Shown here piece by piece: positions 57,818 to 64,000 of a DNA stretch of 64,000 bases. The notes beneath the pieces were generated by a model that saw only the letters and a list, made by a program, of their open reading frames with translations, was not told where the DNA came from and did no database searches. The stretch lies in the NCBI RefSeq assembly GCF_001742285.1, contig NZ_MIEK01000034.1:1-64000 (forward strand), written 5' to 3'. The stretch comes from Enterococcus rivorum (GTDB taxonomy: Bacteria; Bacillota; Bacilli; Lactobacillales; Enterococcaceae). A program made the translations under genes and the position numbers. How positions within the stretch are numbered: position 1 is the first letter of the stretch; each line of letters starts with the position of its first letter.

Positions 57818-58714
57818 TTACTTGTTTCTTCTCCATTTTGTTAACATTTCCTGTCGCTTTTGAATCTTAGACTCAGAAAAATACTCTTCTAACACAGCAT
57901 TGATAATGCCACCTAAAATCATAATCGTTGCCGCAAAGTTCAACCATAACATTAAAACAATAAAGCTCCCTATAATTTGATAACTGGCCAATTTAGAGCT
58001 AAAAAACCTTAAATATAGTCCAAAAACTTGCGATAGCAACATCCACCCAGCTGTAGTAAAAATTGCTCCTGGCAAAATAGATCGTATTGACAACTTAGCA
58101 TTTGGGACAACTAAAAAGATTACACTCATAATTACGAATAAACCAATAGAAGTGACCGGCCACTTCAGTGTTTGGAAAGTATCTACAAAATTAAGGTTAA
58201 AATGAAAAATCGGCTGTAAAAATTCTACGATGTTTTGACCTAAACCTAGAATCGCAATTACTCCAACAATTGCTAGTAAAAACAGAACAATAACAATTAA
58301 CGACACAATTCTTACAACAATAAAATTCTTTCGTTGCTCCACTCCAAAAGCTTTATTCATGGCAGTCTGCATTGCATTAATACTTTGGCTAGCACTCCAC
58401 AAAGCAGCTAAAGCAGAAATTGAAAGTAAACCACTTGACTTTTGAGTCAGCACTGATTTTATAGCGGGTTCCAAATCATTAAAAATTGCTTTGGGGATAA
58501 TTTCAGCAATGTAAGGTAGTACATCGTCCGGATTAATATTTAAATAAGGTAAAATATTGCCGACTGCTATGAGTAAAGGAAATAAGGACAAAAGTAAGTA
58601 ATAGGCCACAACAACAGACGTATTCCCTATTTCGGAATCAATCATTCTAGCCTGTGTTGTATTAATAAAACGCATCAGTTTCCCATTCTCTTTTACCTTG
58701 TCAAATAACTTCAT
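57818..58714 (-). CDS. YihY/BrkB-family membrane protein
   Basis: 298 residues with about six membrane segments. N-terminal SVVVAYYLLLSLFPLLIAVG and the 'MLWLNFAATIMILGGIINAVLEE' end (shorter here as LWLNFAATIMILGGIINA) are typical. Sometimes called ribonuclease BN, wrongly. Function unknown. It lies 25 bases downstream of map. Confidence 0.9.
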   Translation of the reverse strand: MKLFDKVKENGKLMRFINTTQARMIDSEIGNTSVVVAYYLLLSLFPLLIAVGNILPYLNINPDDVLPYIAEIIPKAIFNDLEPAIKSVLTQKSSGLLSISALAALWSASQSINAMQTAMNKAFGVEQRKNFIVVRIVSLIVIVLFLLAIVGVIAILGLGQNIVEFLQPIFHFNLNFVDTFQTLKWPVTSIGLFVIMSVIFLVVPNAKLSIRSILPGAIFTTAGWMLLSQVFGLYLRFFSSKLASYQIIGSFIVLMLWLNFAATIMILGGIINAVLEEYFSESKIQKRQEMLTKWRRNK

Positions 58715-58739
58715 TAAAAAATTCCCCTTGTTTGTTGGT

Positions 58740-59504
58740 CTAATAAGTCAACTCTTCTCCTTGAGAAGTTAAAATTTTCGGACCTTCTTTAGTAATAGCC
58801 AATGTGTGTTCAAATTGACAGCTTAATCCACCATCTAATGTGTAGGCTGTCCAACCATTAGGATCCATTTTCATACGCCATGTTCCTGTGTTAACCATCG
58901 GTTCAATAGTAATAACCATGCCTTCTTTTAAACGAAGGCCTTTTCCAGCCTCACCATAATGAGGAATCGCTGGACTTTCGTGAATTGTTGGACCAATCCC
59001 ATGGCCAACAAAATCTCTTACTACAGAAAGTCCTTCCCCTTCAACATACGTTTGAATCGCATGACCTATATCGCCAATTCTATTGCCAACTTGCGCTTGT
59101 TCAATCCCTAAATACAAGGCTTTTTTTGTAACTGCCATTAAGTAATCAATTTCTGGGGTTGATTTTCCAACGACGTATGCCCAACAAGAATCTGAAACCG
59201 CACCTTTTAAATCAATGCACATATCAACTTTAATCAAATCTCCATCTTTTAATACTGTCTTCCTTGGAAACCCGTGACAAATTTCGTCATTCACGCTACA
59301 ACAAGTAGCATACTTATACCCTTCAAAACCTACTTGTGCTGCTATTCCACCATGACTCTCTATAAAATTTCTAACAAATTCTTCAACATCCCAGCTAGTA
59401 ATTCCTGGTTTAATAAAAGAACGCAAATGTCTATGAACATCTGCTAATAATTCGCCGGATTCATCCATCATTTCTATTTCTCTTGGTGATTTCAATGTAA
59501 TCAT
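58740..59504 (-). CDS. map: Type I methionine aminopeptidase
   Basis: 254 residues. Metal ligands are visible: DGDLIKVDMCIDLKGAVSD (two Asp), FVGHGIGPTIHESP (His), ITIEPM (Glu) and the C-terminal FEHTLAIT (Glu). It removes N-terminal Met from nascent proteins. Divergent from the phosphoglycerol transferase gene. Confidence 0.96.
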   Translation of the reverse strand: MITLKSPREIEMMDESGELLADVHRHLRSFIKPGITSWDVEEFVRNFIESHGGIAAQVGFEGYKYATCCSVNDEICHGFPRKTVLKDGDLIKVDMCIDLKGAVSDSCWAYVVGKSTPEIDYLMAVTKKALYLGIEQAQVGNRIGDIGHAIQTYVEGEGLSVVRDFVGHGIGPTIHESPAIPHYGEAGKGLRLKEGMVITIEPMVNTGTWRMKMDPNGWTAYTLDGGLSCQFEHTLAITKEGPKILTSQGEELTY

Positions 59505-59655
59505 TAATTTATCGTCTCCTAAAAGTCTTTATATACAAAGTTCATTCTAACATATTTTACAAAAAAAATATTGTAAAGTATTTGTAATTTATTATCCATG
59601 AAAAAACCATCAATTTATGTTACAATGTTAGTCATGTTTAAGGGGGAATCCAATA

Positions 59656-61692
59656 TTGATATTCACATTATTTTGTACTTTCATATTAATTTTCACAATT
59701 ACTTTACTTTTTAGAAACTTGTCATTTATTTATGACAATACTAAAAGCTTAATAATAGATACTCTGAGCACTACTCTTTTTTCAATGATGTTTTCGCTAT
59801 TTGTATACACTTTTATTCTAAACAAAAGTGTTGAGTTCATAAGCTCACTAACACGCTCTACATATATTTTAGTAAATATCTTTTTTTGTATCTTCTTTCT
59901 GTTGTTTAGTGGCTACTTGCACTCTGGTTATTTAAAGAAACATGTACTGATTAGTAGGAGAAAGAGACAATTTGCAAGAAGAATACTTGTGTCTTTCATA
60001 ATTTTTAGTTCGATACTTTTTATTTCTTTATTAACTTATACCAGTTCTGTATGGTTGGTTAACACTTTTGGTAAGGTTACTATTGATCAGTTACTATTTA
60101 GCATCCAAACACTTAATGGGTCCAGCTCTCAACAAGTTTTCGACTATATAAATGGACCTTTGATTACTTCAGCTTTTATTACTTATCTTTCTATAAAAAT
60201 ATTTTTTTTCTTAAATTATAACAACGTAAAATTTACTTTTTTAAAGAATAAAAGTAAAGCAAATCAGATAAACAAATTCCTTTTACCTATTTTCAGTATC
60301 GTTATTTTTTTCTGTTCTTTATTTCTAAGTATAAATCAAGTTGGTTTTGCCCAAATAAAACTTTATTTTACTTCTTCTGAGTTAATTAAAAATGAGTATG
60401 TTAGCTCGGATTCATCTAACTTAACTTTTAAAGATACAAAACGCAACTTAATTTACATTTTTGTTGAATCCCTTGAAACAAGCTATGTAGACAAAAATTC
60501 TGGTGGTGCTCAAAAAAATAACCTTTTAAAAGAATTGACAAGCCTAATTGGGGATGATGCAATCAATTTTTCAAATAATGATAAAATTGGGGGCGCATTA
60601 CAAATTCCCGGAACAGAATATACAGCAGCTGGTATTGTAGCCCAAACTTCTGGTATGCCTTTAAAAGCACCTCAGCAGTTAGCTGATCAAACGGATCTAG
60701 GCGCTAACAGTTTTGGGATGGATGAATCCTTTAATACTGGAAAATCAGCTTTTCTGCCGGGTTTGACAACCCTTGGAGACATTCTTCAAAAGAATGACTA
60801 CAAACAAACATTTATTATGGGATCAGATGCTACATTTGGCGGCAGACGTGCCTACCTATCACAACATGGTAATTATGAAATTATTGATTATTATGAAGCA
60901 AGAGATCGAAACTATTTTCCAAAAGATTATATTACTTGGTGGGGATTTGAGGATAAAAAACTTTTTTCTATAGCAAAAGAGCAAGCAAGCTTGCTATCCA
61001 GTGAAAACAAACCCTTTAATTTATCATTATTAACCGCAGATACCCATTTTCCTGATGGATACCTTGACAGTGAAACTCCAAACATTTATGACGATCAATA
61101 CTCAAATGTAATTGCACATTCAAGCAAACAAATTGCTGATTTTGTCAATTGGTGCAAGAAACAGCCATTCTATGAGAATACAACAATTGTAATATCCGGT
61201 GATCATTTAACAATGGATCAGAAATTCGTCTCTAGTTTACCTGAAGATTACGAGCGAACTGTTTTCAATTTATTTATAAACGCACCCATCAAACCTGTAA
61301 ATAGCAAAAATAGACAATTTGCTACAATTGATCTTTTCCCAACCACACTAGCTAGCTTAGGTGTTGAAATTAAAGATAATCGTTTAGGGATAGGTACAAA
61401 TTTGTTTTCTAGTAAGAAAACTGTCATTGAAAAATATTCGGTAGAAGCAGTTAGAGAAGAATTAGCCAAGCAATCAAAATTCTATACGGATACTATTTTG
61501 AAACCAAAAGAAAAGGGTGTAACTTATACAAATAAAAAGAATACCAGTGAAAGTACTGCTCCAGCAACAACAGAATCCCAGAATTCCTCTAGTTCATTTT
61601 CTGAATCTCACTCAGTTGAACTGCCTCAATCTTCTTCAATAGGCGGGGTAAGCATAGGTAACGAAGAGGAAATACCTGAATTTGAACAGTAG
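59656..61692 (+). CDS. Membrane phosphoglycerol transferase of the MdoB/LtaS superfamily (GacH-like)
   Basis: 678 residues from a TTG with AAGGGGG nine bases upstream. Five N-terminal membrane segments (about 1-235), then an extracellular alkaline-phosphatase-type domain: NLIYIFVESLE, GTEYTAAGIVAQTSGMPL (likely nucleophile Thr), GSDATFGGR, DTHFPDGY and SGDHLTMD (metal ligands). A Ser-rich tail ends it. Members transfer glycerol phosphate from phosphatidylglycerol to glycans or LTA. Position by the polysaccharide genes suggests decorating that polymer (as GacH does in streptococci); inference. An LTA or glycolipid role is possible. Confidence 0.82.
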   Translation: MIFTLFCTFILIFTITLLFRNLSFIYDNTKSLIIDTLSTTLFSMMFSLFVYTFILNKSVEFISSLTRSTYILVNIFFCIFFLLFSGYLHSGYLKKHVLISRRKRQFARRILVSFIIFSSILFISLLTYTSSVWLVNTFGKVTIDQLLFSIQTLNGSSSQQVFDYINGPLITSAFITYLSIKIFFFLNYNNVKFTFLKNKSKANQINKFLLPIFSIVIFFCSLFLSINQVGFAQIKLYFTSSELIKNEYVSSDSSNLTFKDTKRNLIYIFVESLETSYVDKNSGGAQKNNLLKELTSLIGDDAINFSNNDKIGGALQIPGTEYTAAGIVAQTSGMPLKAPQQLADQTDLGANSFGMDESFNTGKSAFLPGLTTLGDILQKNDYKQTFIMGSDATFGGRRAYLSQHGNYEIIDYYEARDRNYFPKDYITWWGFEDKKLFSIAKEQASLLSSENKPFNLSLLTADTHFPDGYLDSETPNIYDDQYSNVIAHSSKQIADFVNWCKKQPFYENTTIVISGDHLTMDQKFVSSLPEDYERTVFNLFINAPIKPVNSKNRQFATIDLFPTTLASLGVEIKDNRLGIGTNLFSSKKTVIEKYSVEAVREELAKQSKFYTDTILKPKEKGVTYTNKKNTSESTAPATTESQNSSSSFSESHSVELPQSSSIGGVSIGNEEEIPEFEQ

Positions 61693-61709
61693 AGTAGAAT
61701 TTTTCTAAT

Positions 61710-61738
61710 TTACATTAAGAACTGACTTCTGATATAAT
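61710..61738 (+). promoter_or_regulatory. Promoter of the flavodoxin gene
   Basis: TTACAT (61710-61715), 17 bases, TATAAT (61733-61738). Confidence 0.8.
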
Positions 61739-61771
61739 CAATCTTGTAGGATTTTAAAAGGAGGAACTAAA

Positions 61772-62215
61772 ATGACCTTAGCTAAAATTGTTTATGCAAG
61801 TATGACAGGAAATACAGAGGAAATTGCAGATATTGTTGCCGAAGCATTAGAAAACTTAGATATCGAAGTTGAAATCAATGAATGTACGCAAGTTGAAGCC
61901 GAAGACTTTAATGATGCAGATATATGCGTTGTAGCAACTTATACTTACGGCGATGGAGAACTACCAGATGAAATTGTTGATTTCCATGAAGAATTAGAAG
62001 AAATTGATTTGACTGGTAAAGTTTTTGGAGTTTGTGGCTCTGGGGATACATTTTACGATGATTTTTGTCAGTCAGTTGATGATTTTGAATCAGTGTTTAC
62101 TAAAATCGGTGCAACAAAAGGTGCTGATTCTGTCAAAGTTGATTTAGCAGCTGAAGAAGAAGACATTCAAAAATTAGAAGCTTTTGCAAAAAAACTAGCG
62201 GAAGCTGCAAAATAA
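61772..62215 (+). CDS. Flavodoxin
   Basis: 147 residues. FMN-phosphate loop ASMTGNTEEIA (about 10-20) and aromatic loops near TYTYGDGELPDE and CGSGDTFYDDF match short-chain flavodoxins. Small, acidic electron carrier; a candidate acceptor for the NifJ enzyme in this window. SD AGGAGGAAC, own promoter and terminator. Confidence 0.94.
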   Translation: MTLAKIVYASMTGNTEEIADIVAEALENLDIEVEINECTQVEAEDFNDADICVVATYTYGDGELPDEIVDFHEELEEIDLTGKVFGVCGSGDTFYDDFCQSVDDFESVFTKIGATKGADSVKVDLAAEEEDIQKLEAFAKKLAEAAK

Positions 62216-62257
62216 AAAAACTGACGCTCAAAAATGAGTGTCAGCTTTTTTTATTTT
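62213..62257. terminator. Terminator between flavodoxin and TetR genes
   Basis: AAAAACTGACGCTCA-AAAA-TGAGTGTCAGCTTTTTTT: 11-bp stem (one G-U) with A and T runs; serves convergent genes. Confidence 0.85.
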
Positions 62258-62835
62258 TACATCCAATTACTTATTTCAATTGGGTCTTCACGTTCTAATA
62301 TAGTTTCAATGCTTTCTTCCATTAAACGAATAATCTGCTCATCTGTCGGACAAATAATTCCCGACGTCATCAAAGCTGCAACTCCTGTCGCAACAATCCA
62401 AGTTCCCATGTGCAAGGAAGCAATTTCAACTTCACTTAACTCAGAATACTCGTTATCTCCTTTTACCGCATTGGAAAAATAGTCATAAGAAAAACTTTGC
62501 ATTCTTTTTCCGCCACCATACTCTTCTAAGTATAATGCTCGATAAAGTTTATTCTCATTTTTAGCAAAATGAATATAGTTTAATGCCAAATCAATAATTG
62601 TATTCCCTGTATGTTTTACTGGAAACACATCTGTTGCTAAATAACTGTGTATTTTTTCAAATAACTCTTCTTTTAGATCATCCATATTCTTAAACTCTAA
62701 ATAAATGGGTTGCGTGGAACATTTCATCTTGGTAGCAATGTTGCGTGCAGTAAATTTAGAAAATCCCTCTGTGGCTACTACTTCGTAAGCAGCATTTAAA
62801 ATCTGCTCTTTAGTAATCGTTTTTTTTCTGGCCAT
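62257..62835 (-). CDS. TetR-family transcriptional regulator
   Basis: 192 residues (from MARKKTITKEQ; the GTG/ATG three codons upstream is possible). N-terminal HTH: ILNAAYEVVATEGFSKFTARNIATKMKCSTQPI (split here as AAYEVVATEGFSKFTARNIA). The C-terminal ligand domain is unlike any I can name. A 13-bp palindrome at its own promoter suggests autoregulation; it is divergent from the aminopeptidase gene. Confidence 0.85.
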   Translation of the reverse strand: MARKKTITKEQILNAAYEVVATEGFSKFTARNIATKMKCSTQPIYLEFKNMDDLKEELFEKIHSYLATDVFPVKHTGNTIIDLALNYIHFAKNENKLYRALYLEEYGGGKRMQSFSYDYFSNAVKGDNEYSELSEVEIASLHMGTWIVATGVAALMTSGIICPTDEQIIRLMEESIETILEREDPIEISNWM

Positions 62836-62879
62836 ACTTCTCAATCCCCTTTACCTATCCTTTACAACGCTTCCATACC

Positions 62880-62913
62880 TACAATTATTGTAACACGATT
62901 TATAAGTTCTGCA
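62880..62913 (-). promoter_or_regulatory. tetR promoter with TACAATAATTGTA palindrome
   Basis: TTGCAG-N16-TACAAT on the minus strand; the -10 is half of the perfect palindrome TACAAT-A-ATTGTA (62880-62892). Confidence 0.6.
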
Positions 62914-63001
62914 AAATACTTCTCTCTTTTCTGTTATTATTCTTAATATTTATTCATTGTATTTACTACCTATTCTTCCACTCCCTGCAATCTTTAATTG
63001 T

Positions 63002-63030
63002 TTGAGTTCAATACCATGAAGTGTTATGAT
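63002..63030 (+). promoter_or_regulatory. Promoter of the M29 aminopeptidase gene
   Basis: TTGAGT (63002-63007), 17 bases, TATGAT (63025-63030). Confidence 0.75.
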
Positions 63031-63065
63031 ATGAATGATTATCATGTAAAATAGGAGGCTTTTCT

Positions 63066-64000
63066 GTGAATAACTTTGAAGAAAATTTACAAAAATACGC
63101 AAAATTGATTGTTGAAATTGGAATTAATGTCCAAAAAGGGCAAACGGTCGTCTTACAAATTAATGTTGACCAAGCACCATTAGCCCGTTTGATTACAAAA
63201 GAAGCTTATAAAATGGGTGCTGCAGAAGTTCTTATTCAATGGGGAGATGACATTGTCCAAAAAGATTTTTTGACTTTTGCTGCAAACGATCGATTAGAAA
63301 ATATTCCTCAGTATAAAATTGATCAAACAGACGACTGGATAAAGAAAGAGGCGAGTCGCATCAGTATTGTTTCATCTAACCCTGATGCTCTGTCTGGAGT
63401 AGATGCAAAAAGAGTCGCTACTTTCCAGTCGGCTAATGGAAAAGCCATGATGAATTTAAGAAAAGTAACGCAGGCAAATAAAATAAGTTGGCTAGTCGCT
63501 GCAGCTGCCGGAAAAGAATGGGCTGCCAAAGTTTTTCCAAGCTTACAAACAGAGGAAGAACAAGTGGCTGCATTATGGGATCAAATTTTTAAAGCCAGTA
63601 GAGTTTACGATGAACAGCCTGTGGAAACTTGGAAAGCGCATGATTTTAAATTAACGAATAAAGCAGCGGAACTTAACCAAGAACAGTTTACTGCTCTTCA
63701 CTACACAGCTCCTGGGACTGATTTAATTGTAGGCCTTCCAAAAAATCATATCTGGGAAGGACCAGGAAGCATTAATGCTCGAGGAGAAAGGTTTATCGCT
63801 AACATGCCTACTGAAGAAATATTTACTGCACCAGATGCACGAAATGTAAACGGCCATGTTTCTAGTACAAAACCATTAAGTTACGCTGGAACAACTATTT
63901 CTGGAATGACTTTCACTTTCAAAAATGGTAGAGTAATTGATTTTTCTGCAGAACAAGGAGAAGAGGTTTTAGCAAACCTTCTTGATACAGACGAAGGAGC
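63066..64000 (+). CDS. M29-family aminopeptidase (AmpS/PepS-type), 5' part
   Basis: GTG start at 63066 with AGGAGG seven bases upstream. The frame stays open to the window end, covering about 311 of roughly 410 residues. The first domain (LIVEIGINVQKGQTVVLQIN) and family signature LHYTAPGTDLIVGLPKNHIW, then the metal Glu in NMPTEEIFTAPD, identify M29 aminopeptidases, which release N-terminal residues from peptides in the cytoplasm. The C-terminal His/Tyr ligands lie beyond the window. Confidence 0.93.
   Translation, partial: MNNFEENLQKYAKLIVEIGINVQKGQTVVLQINVDQAPLARLITKEAYKMGAAEVLIQWGDDIVQKDFLTFAANDRLENIPQYKIDQTDDWIKKEASRISIVSSNPDALSGVDAKRVATFQSANGKAMMNLRKVTQANKISWLVAAAAGKEWAAKVFPSLQTEEEQVAALWDQIFKASRVYDEQPVETWKAHDFKLTNKAAELNQEQFTALHYTAPGTDLIVGLPKNHIWEGPGSINARGERFIANMPTEEIFTAPDARNVNGHVSSTKPLSYAGTTISGMTFTFKNGRVIDFSAEQGEEVLANLLDTDEG

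Overview
The window is low-GC Gram-positive DNA and most likely chromosomal Enterococcus (Enterococcaceae). This rests on gene order: glmS, an ECF transporter with a UPF0397 S component, glmM-cdaR-cdaA, glnA-glnR, hflX-miaA-glpQ, and an epaA-H type rhamnopolysaccharide cluster ending in a YihY protein and map. From memory this parallels the Enterococcus faecalis glmS-to-epa region. The pyruvate:ferredoxin oxidoreductase and several remnants differ from what I remember of E. faecalis, so the species is left open. Short SD-led genes, intrinsic terminators and T-box, TPP and glmS RNA elements all fit a Firmicute.

1-6.6 kb: an IS1182-type transposase remnant, then a minus-strand methionine uptake operon (metN-metI-metQ plus an M20 amidohydrolase) behind two tandem T-boxes that both appear to read AUG. 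metN and metI are separated by an in-frame peptide repeat whose units each carry a Shine-Dalgarno-like core. A divergent AraC-type regulator and a VOC protein follow. 6.6-12.7 kb: tRNA-Thr(GGU), a two-peptide minus-strand unit, a small lipoprotein, a decayed stretch, a small membrane protein, a stand-alone TIR-domain protein behind a palindromic operator, a TPR protein, a conserved hypothetical and a secreted NlpC/P60 hydrolase.

12.9-26.3 kb (all minus): a two-component system with a Met/His-rich sensor loop and a 10-G tract in the regulator's leader; glmS under a glmS ribozyme; an ECF transporter with a SAM hydroxide adenosyltransferase behind PurR-type boxes; thiT under a TPP riboswitch; and glmM-cdaR-cdaA (amino-sugar and c-di-AMP synthesis). 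26.4-35.2 kb: nifJ, then glnR-glnA with a GlnR box, and glpQ-miaA-hflX with stop/start overlaps.

35.3-42.2 kb: two decayed ISL3-type elements in the same orientation flank a GtrII-like membrane protein and a secreted GH25 lysozyme with 603-bp near-identical repeats. 42.3-57.7 kb: the polysaccharide locus, with a TagO/WecA-type initiator, three family 2 glycosyltransferases, rmlACBD for dTDP-L-rhamnose, ugd, a Wzm/Wzt-type exporter, a three-domain GT2-RgpF-GT4 protein and a GT4 enzyme. Intrinsic terminators lie inside this locus. 57.8-64 kb: YihY-family protein, map, an MdoB/GacH-like phosphoglycerol transferase, a flavodoxin (a possible NifJ partner), a TetR regulator with a palindrome at its promoter, and the 5' part of an M29 aminopeptidase cut by the window edge.

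No complete novel multi-gene system is evident. The less ordinary items are the metN-metI repeat, the two-peptide unit at 6.9-7.1 kb, the TIR protein, the PurR-box/SAM-adenosyltransferase/ECF link and the poly-G leader. All functional calls come from reading the sequence; no database search was possible.
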